From NCBI RefSeq assembly GCF_900101435.1, contig NZ_FMZH01000002.1:748204-802763 (forward strand): 54,560 bases of DNA, given 5' to 3'. This document shows, one piece after another, positions 1 to 7,588 of this stretch (position 1 is its first letter; every line of letters starts with the position of its first letter). A model generated the notes under the pieces. That model was given only the letters and a program-made list of their open reading frames with translations. It searched no databases and was not told the origin of the DNA. The position numbers and the translations under genes are program-made. Origin of the DNA: Pedobacter soli. GTDB taxonomy: Bacteria > Bacteroidota > Bacteroidia > Sphingobacteriales > Sphingobacteriaceae.

Positions 1-228
1 AAAATGTTTTTTGTAATATATAAAGTGCGATAAAATCGCTTTGCTATTTAAGCACTCGTTAAAAACGAGCGCAAGCTGCAATCTTTAACCACAGAAGAAA
101 CAGAGGTAAGGCACAGAGGGCACGAAGTTTTTAAGTGTAGTGAGTATCTTAATAGGTCTTTGTGGTGAAAAAATATTACTCTTTTTCTCTGTGCAAACAT
201 TGTGCACTCTGTGGTAAAATGAAAAAGA
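1..228. repeat. Intergenic region with palindromes and 'ccacagag'-type repeat
   Basis: No gene is seen here. Two short palindromes lie at about 28-40 (gcgat-aaa-atcgc) and 51-71 (gcactcgtt-aaa-aacgagcgc, one mismatch). From about 89 to 217 there is an imperfect inverted repeat. Its left part carries accacagaa, acagagg and cacagaggg units, and its right part carries ctctgtg and ctctgtggt. This looks like an interspersed repeat 3' of the kinase gene that ends at 229. It has no T-run typical of a terminator. Confidence 0.5.
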
Positions 229-1977
229 TTATGCCACTGGCAGCGTAAAACAAAACTTACTACCCTCGCCAAGGGCACTAACCACCCATATTTTCCCCTG
301 TTCGGCTTCGATAAAATCTTTAGAAATGGCCAGGCCTAAACCAGAGCCCGATTTGTTCTGCCCATCGGTTGGTACCTGAAAATAGCGATCGAACAGACGT
401 TTCTGGTATTTCTCTTCTATGCCTTTCCCAAAATCCTGAACCGAAAACTGGATAAACTGATCTTTTTGAAAAACATCGATAATTACCTTCGATTTCTCTG
501 CACTGTAGCGCAGGGCGTTAGACAAAAAGTTAACCATTACCCAGGCTGTTTTTTGAATATCGGCATACACATTTGGCAGGTTTGGATCGCAGTTTAAACT
601 CAGTTGAATAGATTTTTGCTCAGCCTGAAATTTAACGGCCTCAATGGCATACTGTACAATAGCCTCCGGACTGGTAATGGCAAAATTCAGTTTCAGGTTG
701 CCGGTTTCTACCTGCGAAAGATCGAGCAATTCGCTTGTAATTTTCAAAAGCCGGTCGCTATCTTCTTTAATGTGGGTGAGCAATTCCTGCTGTTCTTCGT
801 TCATGTTGCCAACGCGCGAATCATTAAGCAGCTTTAAACTCATTTTAATAGAAGAGAGTGGGGTTTTTAATTCGTGCGAAACCGTGGCGATGAAGTTCGT
901 CTTCGCCTCATCGAGCTCCTTAAATTGAGTAATGTTTTTCAGGATATATACACTGCCGGCTGATTTAGTGGCTGAAATTAAGGTATCATCACCTTGTTCT
1001 TCATAATTCGGGATAATAATTTCGCGGTTTTCGAGCTGAAAATAAGATTCCTTATCGTCTGCATAAATTTTTAAGGTATGTTCGTTGGTATCGGGTTTAA
1101 TAATCCTTTTCAGGAGTTCGTTTTTCTGAACCAGTTCGGTTACATTCTGGCCAATAATTTTATCACCATCCAAACCCATCAGTTTTGCAGCAAGGTGATT
1201 TAAAAAGAGTATTTCTCCTTTTTCATTGAGGCCAATGATGGCATCCTGCATTTGCGCAATAATGGCTTCAATGCGTAATTTTTCTGATTTAATGGTAGAC
1301 AGATTACTGTTTTCCCATTCATTCAGTTTCACCACCATGCCGTTAAATGAGTCGGCCAGTTCGGTAAATTCATCATCATTTTCAAAATGCAGACGTTGTT
1401 TATAATTTTTGCGACTAATCTGTTTAATAGCAGCACCGAACTCGGCTAATGGATTAGCCACAAAACCCGGAAAGTTGACGATAAAAGTAAACAGGATAAT
1501 GAAGCTCAGTGTAGCCGCAATCATGATATAGAGGTTAGCCCTCGATGAAGTTTCGTTGGCGCGCTCATTTTTATCGTATATGGCAGCCAGGTTTACCTGT
1601 TCAATCTCGTGTAAAGCAATCCGTATGTTTTTTAAACTATTTCCGTTATTCGCTGCAGCTGATGGATCATTTAATACGTTGTAGGTACTTTGGAGCTTTA
1701 AGAAAGCTGTTCTTTCACCTTGTTCGGTAATATTCTGGCTTTCGTTGTTTAAATTTTCTGTAAATGTTAAGCGTTGCGCTTCACTTAAGGGGAAGTTATT
1801 TTCGTCTATAACCTTGCGCATGGAAGCTACATATTGCAAGGATTTGTAGTTGTCTTTCAAAATCATTTTCGATTTATCCGAAAGCTCATTCAGGAAGAAT
1901 AAGGCTATTAAGCCAAAGGATAAGACAATGATGAAGAGAAAGCCGAATCCGAGACGAAGCTTGGTTTTTATTTTCAT
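229..1977 (-). CDS. Membrane sensor histidine kinase (HAMP-PAS-HisKA-HATPase), Kdp-linked
   Basis: Two-component sensor kinase of 582 residues that should autophosphorylate on His and pass phosphate to a response regulator. In order it shows TM helix 1 (about residues 8-30), an extracytoplasmic segment of about 110 residues, TM helix 2 (about 150-172), a HAMP linker, a PAS domain (around IIAQMQDAIIGLNEKGE), HisKA with the H-box SHELKTPLSS, and HATPase_c with N-box NFLSNALRYS, G1 DFGKGIEE and G2 GSGLGLAISK. The start at 1977 (MKIKTKLRLGFG) is preferred. The reading frame stays open to 2040, but that extension lies in repeat-like DNA and gives an unlikely leader before the membrane anchor. It follows the truncated kdpD on the same strand, so it probably supplies the kinase half of a split KdpD. 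That pairing is inferred from position. Confidence 0.88.
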   Translation of the reverse strand: MKIKTKLRLGFGFLFIIVLSFGLIALFFLNELSDKSKMILKDNYKSLQYVASMRKVIDENNFPLSEAQRLTFTENLNNESQNITEQGERTAFLKLQSTYNVLNDPSAAANNGNSLKNIRIALHEIEQVNLAAIYDKNERANETSSRANLYIMIAATLSFIILFTFIVNFPGFVANPLAEFGAAIKQISRKNYKQRLHFENDDEFTELADSFNGMVVKLNEWENSNLSTIKSEKLRIEAIIAQMQDAIIGLNEKGEILFLNHLAAKLMGLDGDKIIGQNVTELVQKNELLKRIIKPDTNEHTLKIYADDKESYFQLENREIIIPNYEEQGDDTLISATKSAGSVYILKNITQFKELDEAKTNFIATVSHELKTPLSSIKMSLKLLNDSRVGNMNEEQQELLTHIKEDSDRLLKITSELLDLSQVETGNLKLNFAITSPEAIVQYAIEAVKFQAEQKSIQLSLNCDPNLPNVYADIQKTAWVMVNFLSNALRYSAEKSKVIIDVFQKDQFIQFSVQDFGKGIEEKYQKRLFDRYFQVPTDGQNKSGSGLGLAISKDFIEAEQGKIWVVSALGEGSKFCFTLPVA

Positions 1978-1986
1978 GGCATTTTT

Positions 1987-2032
1987 TATTAACCGCAAAG
2001 GACGGAAAGTTTTTCGCAAAGGGCTCAAAGGT
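1987..2032. repeat. 'aaccgcaaagg'-type interspersed repeat
   Basis: Just upstream of the kinase start, the plus strand reads aaccgcaaaggacggaaag, then tttttcgcaaagggctcaaa. This is a short imperfect reiteration of a cgcaaagg unit. It resembles in style the ccacagag repeat on the other side of the same gene. Between this and the kdpD stop (2041-2181) no gene is seen. Confidence 0.45.
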
Positions 2033-2181
2033 TTTATCATACATCATGAGCTATTACGTCTTCTCCTCTGCCTTTACCTATTATTCATTTTATTATTTGT
2101 TTAATATTTGCTGAGGGGCTGAAGCTTAGTTTATGTAAGGTTTAGCCAGTTTTGTACCATGCTCTTTGCCCTCTGCATTTA

Positions 2182-3306
2182 TTAAGACAGTATCACCAGA
2201 TCTATTTCCTGGCTGGCTAAATTACGCAACAATTGATTAAAAATTGCCGTTCGGAGAATGACCTGAAAAATATTTAAATGGGGTTTTCCGATGCATATAG
2301 TGGTAATTTCCTTTTCGGTAGCGGTATTAATTATGGTTTGGGTAATCTGATTGCTTTTGATCTTAATCACTTCGGCGCCCAGTTCTGTAGCCAGCTTAAA
2401 ATGGTTGATCAGGTGTCGCTGTTTATCCAGTTTAATGCGGTCTAAACTTTCCGCATCGCTCTGCACGTACAAAACAATCCACGGAGATCGGTAATAGGAG
2501 GCCAAACGGGCGGTTTTCCGGATTACTACGCCGGCTGTTTCAGCATTGGATGAAATACAGGCCATAAAACGTTCGGGGCGAAGTTTAATCGATTTGGGAA
2601 TTTCGGTCTGTATTTTTCTTTCCACCTGATGTACCACTTCTTTGAGGGCCAGTTCGCGGAGCTGTAAAATTTTATCGGCCTGAAAAAAATTACCCAACGC
2701 ACTTTCGATCTTGGTTTTATCGTAAATCTTGCCTTCTTTTAAGCGGGTAACCAGTTCATCGGCTGTTAAATCGATGTTTACAATTTCATCGGCAATCTGC
2801 AATATTTTATCGGGGATGCGTTCAGTAATCTGAATACCGGTTATTTGCTCAACTTCTTCATTTATGCTTTCCAGGTGCTGAATGTTAACTGCCGAAATAA
2901 CACTGATTCCTGCTTCGAGCAAATCGAAAACATCCTGCCAGCGTTTGGTATTTTTACTGCCTTCTGCATTGGTGTGGGCCAGCTCATCAACAACTACAAT
3001 TTCGGGGTGACGGTTTAAAATAGCCTGCAAGTCCATTTCATCTATTTCCTTACCCCTGTAAAAGATATTTTTGCGTGCAATTAAAGGCAAGCCAGCTACA
3101 AGTGCTTCGGTTTCGGCCCTTTTATGGGTTTCAACATAGCCAATGCAAACATCTATTTCACCACGTAAAAGCGCATGGGCTTCCTGTAGCATCCGGTAGG
3201 TTTTGCCTACGCCGGCGCTCATCCCAATGTAGATTTTGAGTTTTCCTCTTCTCGATTTTTTAATCAGCTCGAGGAAATGTTTAACCGAATCTTCTTTTTC
3301 TAACAT
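2182..3306 (-). CDS. kdpD: KdpD N-terminal sensor protein (KdpD + USP domains, no kinase)
   Basis: Cytoplasmic sensor half of the K+-responsive KdpD system, 374 residues. It has the KdpD domain with the P-loop IGMSAGVGKTYRM (about residues 27-39) and the family motif VVDELAHTNAEGSKNTKRWQDV. A universal-stress-protein-like domain follows (from about 245, starting near RPERFMACISSNAETAG). Full KdpD is about 900 residues and continues into four TM helices, GAF and a kinase core. All of that is missing here without sign of a frameshift, and the gene ends cleanly. The kinase on the same strand starts about 200 bp downstream and probably partners it. Stand-alone KdpD-N proteins are known in bacteria. 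Which role it plays here, in K+ or nucleotide sensing, is inferred. Confidence 0.9.
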   Translation of the reverse strand: MLEKEDSVKHFLELIKKSRRGKLKIYIGMSAGVGKTYRMLQEAHALLRGEIDVCIGYVETHKRAETEALVAGLPLIARKNIFYRGKEIDEMDLQAILNRHPEIVVVDELAHTNAEGSKNTKRWQDVFDLLEAGISVISAVNIQHLESINEEVEQITGIQITERIPDKILQIADEIVNIDLTADELVTRLKEGKIYDKTKIESALGNFFQADKILQLRELALKEVVHQVERKIQTEIPKSIKLRPERFMACISSNAETAGVVIRKTARLASYYRSPWIVLYVQSDAESLDRIKLDKQRHLINHFKLATELGAEVIKIKSNQITQTIINTATEKEITTICIGKPHLNIFQVILRTAIFNQLLRNLASQEIDLVILS

Positions 3307-3338
3307 GGTTGTTGATGTAATTGTAATTTAATAATCTA

Positions 3339-3596
3339 TTACCATTGTATAGCTATAATGTGCTCATTTACGAGTACGCACACACACAAGGTGAAAAGAA
3401 ATACTCCCGAGAGGATCATGACGAGTTTATACAGTTTAGCCCTTTGCATGGCCAGTAGCATTTCTTTTCTGTTATTGCTTAAACGGGTGTAAAGCCGCTT
3501 CAGTTTTTCGGCTTTTTTGCGGTGCTTTATAACTATAAAAGCGATACCACTGCCTAAAAGTAGTATGCTGAATAATATTTCGATATATAGTTTCAT
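3339..3596 (-). CDS. Small two-TM membrane protein in the kdp cluster
   Basis: An 85-residue protein not recognised as a named family. It shows an N-terminal TM helix (about residues 4-23), a very basic cytoplasmic-type loop rich in Lys and Arg (HRKKAEKLKRLYTRLSNNRK), and a second TM helix (about 58-78). It lies between the porin and kdpD on the same strand, 32 bp upstream of kdpD, so it is probably co-transcribed with them. A role in K+ transport or in sensing together with KdpD-N is possible from context only. Confidence 0.65.
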   Translation of the reverse strand: MKLYIEILFSILLLGSGIAFIVIKHRKKAEKLKRLYTRLSNNRKEMLLAMQRAKLYKLVMILSGVFLFTLCVCVLVNEHIIAIQW

Positions 3597-3611
3597 CTCA
3601 TTGGAAATTGA

Positions 3612-3644
3612 GTATCACCCTACAGTTTTGCAATAGGGTGATAC
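3612..3644 (-). promoter_or_regulatory. Intercistronic stem-loop after the porin gene
   Basis: A perfect 10-bp inverted repeat (gtatcaccct / agggtgatac) with a 13-nt loop sits a few bases after the porin stop codon and before the 85-aa gene. It has no following T-run on the minus strand. It may be an mRNA processing or stability element that sets porin expression apart from kdpD, rather than a full terminator. Confidence 0.6.
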
Positions 3645-3651
3645 AGTTTAT

Positions 3652-4722
3652 TTAAAACGCTACAGCGATACTTGCCGTTAAAGTAGTATTGGCATTTACA
3701 GCGTTGCCTTCGCGGCTAAAAATTTTATCCTTACTATCAAAAGTTTTACCTTCTAATCTGATTACTGCATTTGAAATTGGTGCGTAATCTAAGTTGAGCG
3801 AATAACCTTTGGTTTTAAAACCATTTGGTGTACCGGTAGTAATAAACACCCCGTTTTTATCTTCATAGTATTCAAGCCGTCCGGCAACAGCCCATTTATC
3901 GGCAAATTTGTATTGTGCAATAACCACAGGCGAAAGTATTTCGTTTTTATCGCTGCTACCTTTTGCCTTTTGTTGTGTGCCGTAATCAAAGCCCAGGGTT
4001 AAGCCAAATTTATCGGTAACCTGAAAAACACCATAAACATTGTGGTAGAAACGGTTTACACGAACCGAATCAGCACCTTCAGTACCTAAATAATTGCTAT
4101 AGTTTACCGTAATTTTATCAGTAGGTTTCCAGGTGAGTTGCACGCCTCCGGCAGGTTTATTATTGCCATCAGTACGGGTAATTCTTTGCCATCCATTTAG
4201 GTAGAGTAGGGTCGCGGTAAGTTTTCCATCCTGGGTACCGTAGGTAACTTTAGCGCCCGATTCGTAATAAGGGGTATTTTCTGAAGCGATATTCCGGGTA
4301 AGTACCCAGCAATCTTTAGAAATTGCACTTTCAAAACCAATGTGTGATGCGAATACCCCGGCATCAATCCACAGGTTTTCGGTTTTGGATAGTTTAACAC
4401 CTGCGTTGGCTTCGAAGATATTTTTTAACACACCGGGTTCGGCCGAGAGGTTGGCATTGGCATAAGTACCTGCCATTACAGCCAGGTTGGCACGGATATT
4501 CCCGCTATCGTAAGCTGCTTTAATGAAACCTAAATTTAAATTTACCTCGTTGGCCCTGTTGTGCGAATATATAAAGGCCGGGCGGTTATGATCTGCTGGT
4601 TTGTTAAAGTCGTAGCCGTAATAGGTTTCTAAATAACCGGAGAATTTAACTTTTGGGTCGTTTTGTGCAAATGCACTTAATGTTGCCGTTAATGTGGTAA
4701 TAAGGGTGATTAATTTTTTCAT
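3652..4722 (-). CDS. Outer-membrane beta-barrel porin, Kdp-associated (BBP2-like)
   Basis: Predicted outer-membrane porin of 356 residues. The chosen start at 4722 gives a clear signal peptide (MKKLITLITTLTATLSAFAQ). An in-frame upstream start at 4785 would put 21 unlikely residues before it. The mature part has alternating aromatic and polar strands typical of a beta-barrel and ends in ...TASIAVAF, with the C-terminal Phe typical of outer-membrane proteins. It resembles the putative beta-barrel porin-2 (OmpL-like) group. It lies directly after kdpC on the same strand, so a role in letting K+ cross the outer membrane is plausible. Substrate and ion selectivity cannot be read from the sequence. 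Confidence 0.8.
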   Translation of the reverse strand: MKKLITLITTLTATLSAFAQNDPKVKFSGYLETYYGYDFNKPADHNRPAFIYSHNRANEVNLNLGFIKAAYDSGNIRANLAVMAGTYANANLSAEPGVLKNIFEANAGVKLSKTENLWIDAGVFASHIGFESAISKDCWVLTRNIASENTPYYESGAKVTYGTQDGKLTATLLYLNGWQRITRTDGNNKPAGGVQLTWKPTDKITVNYSNYLGTEGADSVRVNRFYHNVYGVFQVTDKFGLTLGFDYGTQQKAKGSSDKNEILSPVVIAQYKFADKWAVAGRLEYYEDKNGVFITTGTPNGFKTKGYSLNLDYAPISNAVIRLEGKTFDSKDKIFSREGNAVNANTTLTASIAVAF

Positions 4723-4832
4723 TTTATTAAGGTGATTGCACCGATTTTTATTGTGATTTAAAGTAATTACCAGCCCGATGGTCATTCCCGAACAGGCGGT
4801 AATCTTAATGCATGGGCTTTATGATTGATCAA

Positions 4833-5393
4833 TTAAAGGTTATCTAAAGCCAGGTTTAACTTTAATACATTTACAGATGAGGGGCCAAATAAGCCCATCA
4901 ATGGTTTTAATGTGTTCATGGCAACCAGTTCTTTTACTTTTTTCTCGTCTATTTTTCTGGCTTTGGCTACCCGGGCAATTTGTATAGCAGCGCCTTGCTC
5001 AGAAATATTAGGGTCTAAACCACTGCCTGATGCCGTAACCATATCGGCCGGGATGTCTGATTTCTTAAGTCCGGGATTATATTTTAAAAGGGTATCAATT
5101 CTCGACTGAACTTCTTTTAAGTAATCGGGATTGGAAGGGCCTTTGTTCGAACCTGCAGAACCCGCTGCATTGTAAGCTACTGCTGATGGCCGTCCCCAAA
5201 AATATTCAGGTTTGGTAAACGACTGACCGAGCATGGCGTAGCCAACTGTTTTTCCTTTTTTGACTATTTTTTCGCCTCCTCCCTTGCCTTTAGCGAATTT
5301 ACCGGCCAGCGCAATGCTGATGGGATATAGGATGCATAACAATACGATTAATACTAAGGTTAAGCGTATAGATGGTATGATGTACTTTTTCAT
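4833..5393 (-). CDS. kdpC: K+-transporting ATPase subunit KdpC
   Basis: KdpC, 186 residues, the single-span periplasm-facing subunit that associates with KdpB and raises nucleotide affinity in the KdpFABC pump. The N-terminal TM helix is at about residues 10-31. Family motifs follow: GQSFTKPEYFWGRPSA, then DIPADMVTASGSGLDPNIS, AAIQIARVAKAR and a conserved C-terminal tail. Length fits the family (about 190). It lies 41 bp downstream of kdpB on the same strand. Identification is secure from motif content and gene order. Confidence 0.97.
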   Translation of the reverse strand: MKKYIIPSIRLTLVLIVLLCILYPISIALAGKFAKGKGGGEKIVKKGKTVGYAMLGQSFTKPEYFWGRPSAVAYNAAGSAGSNKGPSNPDYLKEVQSRIDTLLKYNPGLKKSDIPADMVTASGSGLDPNISEQGAAIQIARVAKARKIDEKKVKELVAMNTLKPLMGLFGPSSVNVLKLNLALDNL

Positions 5394-5400
5394 TTTTTTA

Positions 5401-5432
5401 TAGATTACACTGATTGATATGATTACTGATCT
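5401..5432. repeat. 'cactgatt' spacer repeat between kdpB and kdpC
   Basis: The short gap reads tagattacactgattgatatg followed by attactgatct. Similar wording occurs in the kdpA-kdpB gap (7476-7512) and, more weakly, in the kdpC-porin gap (4733-4763). This looks like one spacer repeat family, reading about aatcagtgtaatc on the coding strand. Confidence 0.4.
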
Positions 5433-5434
5433 TT

Positions 5435-7462
5435 TTAAATAAATACACCCACTAACAGATCAATTAACTTAATGCCGATAAAGGGAGCTACAACGCCACC
5501 AATGCCATAAATAAAGAGGTTTCTGCGCAGCAATGCCGTAGCGCCAATGGGTTTGTAGGCCACACCTTTTAAAGCCAGTGGAATTAAAATCGGGATGATA
5601 ATCGCATTAAAAATTACTGCCGACATAATTGCGCTTTCGGGGGTATGAAGTCCCATGATATTCAGGCTTTGCAGGGCCGGTATTGAAGCAATAAACAAGG
5701 CTGGCACTATTGCGAAATACTTGGCCACATCGTTGGCAATAGAGAAGGTAGTGAGTGTTCCTCTTGTAATCAGCAATTGTTTGCCAATTTCAACAATCTC
5801 GATCAGCTTAGTAGGATCGTTATCCAGATCGACCATGTTGCCCGCTTCTTTTGCAGCCTGGGTACCACTGTTCATGGCTACACCAACATCGGCTTGGGCC
5901 AGGGCCGGTGCATCATTTGTGCCATCGCCCATCATAGCCACCAGTTTACCTAAAGCCTGTTCGTCTTTAATGTAATTCATTTTATCTTCAGGCTTGGCCT
6001 CGGCAATAAAATCATCTACACCCGCTTTTTCGGCAATGTATTTGGCCGTAAGCGGATTATCGCCGGTAACCATTACTGTTTTAACACCCATTTTACGCAA
6101 CCGTTCAAAACGTTCGCTAATACCTGGTTTAATAATGTCCTGTAATTCGATTACACCCAGGGCCCTTTCGTTTTCGGCTACTACCAGCGGGGTACCACCA
6201 TTAGTGGCAATACTTTTAACATGGTCTTCAATATCAGAAGGGAAGATGTTTCCAGCTTTTTCCACAATATTCCTGATCGAATCGAAAGCCCCTTTTCTGA
6301 TCCGGCGACCATCTTTGGTATCCAGTCCGCTGGAGCGTGTTTCGGCTGTAAATTTGATAAAGGTCGAACCTTCGGGGGTAGTTAAACTTTTAAAACCTTG
6401 CTCTGCGGCCAGTTCGATAATCGATTTGCCTTCAGGGGTTTCGTCGGCTAACGAACTCAATACACAAGCATCGGTAAAATCTTTAATGATCACGCCGGCA
6501 GTAGGGTAGAAGTTGGTTGCCTTACGGTTACCAATGGTGATAGTTCCGGTTTTATCTAGAAGTAAAACATCGATATCACCTGCGGTTTCTACTGCTTTAC
6601 CCGATTTGGTAATTACGTTAGCCCTCAAAGCCCTGTCCATACCGGCAATACCAATAGCAGAAAGTAAACCGCCAATAGTAGTCGGAATTAAACACACAAA
6701 CAGCGAAATTAAAGCTGCAATGGTGATGGGGGTATTGGCATAATCGGCAAATGGTTTTAAGGTAACGCAAACGATAATGAATACCAGGGTGAAACTGGCC
6801 AAAAGAATGGTTAAAGCGATTTCATTAGGTGTTTTCTGGCGCGAAGCACCTTCAACCAGGGCGATCATTTTGTCCAGAAAGCTTTCGCCAGGTGCAGTGC
6901 TTACTTTAACTTTAATCTCGTCTGATAAAACCTTTGTACCTCCGGTTACGGATGATTTATCGCCACCCGACTCACGGATTACAGGAGCTGATTCGCCGGT
7001 AATGGCCGATTCATCAATGGTAGCAATACCTTCAATAATTTCGCCATCAGTTGGGATGATATCGCCGGTTTCACAGATGAAAATATCGCCTTTCTGCAAG
7101 CGGCTTGAAGAACGGATTTCGGTTGTTCCGTTGCTTAGCAATACTTTCGCCGGTGTTTCTTCTCTGGTTTTGCGCAAGCTGTCGGCCTGGGCTTTACCTC
7201 TGGCTTCGGCAATGGCCTCGGCAAAATTGGCAAAGAGAACAGTGAGCAATAACACCAAAAAGATGAAGAAGTTGTACAGTGCTGAGCCTTGTTCGCTATG
7301 GCTAAAAGAATATACCGTTACGTAAGCCATTACCAGGGTGCCGATTTCGACTGTAAACATAACAGGATTGCGCACCATTACCCGTGGATCGAGTTTGATG
7401 AAAGATTGTTTTAATGCAGTTTGCACTAAAGCAGGTTCGAACAATTTATTATTGGGTTTCAT
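5435..7462 (-). CDS. kdpB: K+-transporting P-type ATPase subunit KdpB
   Basis: KdpB, 675 residues, the ATP-hydrolysing P-type subunit of the KdpFABC K+ pump in the inner membrane. Visible P-type motifs in order are the actuator TGES (ITGESAPV), the phosphorylation loop [10 protein letters not shown] with Asp303, a KGAFDSI nucleotide-site segment, [14 protein letters not shown], and the hinge [19 protein letters not shown] helices lie at the N terminus, on both sides of the actuator and at the C terminus. Length matches E. coli KdpB (682). It lies between kdpA and kdpC. No key residue appears missing. Long open frames on the opposite strand are shadows. Confidence 0.98.
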   Translation of the reverse strand: MKPNNKLFEPALVQTALKQSFIKLDPRVMVRNPVMFTVEIGTLVMAYVTVYSFSHSEQGSALYNFFIFLVLLLTVLFANFAEAIAEARGKAQADSLRKTREETPAKVLLSNGTTEIRSSSRLQKGDIFICETGDIIPTDGEIIEGIATIDESAITGESAPVIRESGGDKSSVTGGTKVLSDEIKVKVSTAPGESFLDKMIALVEGASRQKTPNEIALTILLASFTLVFIIVCVTLKPFADYANTPITIAALISLFVCLIPTTIGGLLSAIGIAGMDRALRANVITKSGKAVETAGDIDVLLLDKTGTITIGNRKATNFYPTAGVIIKDFTDACVLSSLADETPEGKSIIELAAEQGFKSLTTPEGSTFIKFTAETRSSGLDTKDGRRIRKGAFDSIRNIVEKAGNIFPSDIEDHVKSIATNGGTPLVVAENERALGVIELQDIIKPGISERFERLRKMGVKTVMVTGDNPLTAKYIAEKAGVDDFIAEAKPEDKMNYIKDEQALGKLVAMMGDGTNDAPALAQADVGVAMNSGTQAAKEAGNMVDLDNDPTKLIEIVEIGKQLLITRGTLTTFSIANDVAKYFAIVPALFIASIPALQSLNIMGLHTPESAIMSAVIFNAIIIPILIPLALKGVAYKPIGATALLRRNLFIYGIGGVVAPFIGIKLIDLLVGVFI

Positions 7463-7475
7463 TTTTTTATTTTTT

Positions 7476-7512
7476 ATGTGATGACACTGATTGGAGTGAT
7501 TTCACAGATTTG
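7476..7512. repeat. 'cactgatt' spacer repeat between kdpA and kdpB
   Basis: This gap segment reads tgtgatgacactgattggag then tgatttcacagattt. It is related in wording to the kdpB-kdpC gap. The repeat reading on the coding strand is aaatctgtgaaatcactcc then aatcagtgtcatcac. Confidence 0.4.
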
Positions 7513-7532
7513 TTTATGTATGTAAGGCGTTT

Positions 7533-7572
7533 GATGGAAGAAAGATGAAGGGCGTATGTTCCATCTTCCATC
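7533..7572 (-). promoter_or_regulatory. Stem-loop in the kdpA-kdpB intercistronic gap
   Basis: A perfect 9-bp inverted repeat, gatggaaga / tcttccatc, has a 22-nt loop and lies just after the kdpA stop. It could affect processing or the relative amounts of KdpA and KdpB. No T-run follows it, so a terminator is not indicated. Confidence 0.4.
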
Positions 7573-7588
7573 TCACATTTACCATAAT

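Noticed and set aside
1..228. KdpE gene near the kinase
   Set aside because: No response regulator frame or receiver motif is visible at the left edge or elsewhere in the window.
1977..2040. Upstream start for the kinase gene
   Set aside because: The extra 21 residues are encoded by repeat-like DNA and precede a normal membrane anchor start.
5994..6509. Long plus-strand ORF opposite kdpB (171 aa)
   Set aside because: It is antisense to a well-conserved kdpB and shows no family motif; low complexity Ser-rich shadow.
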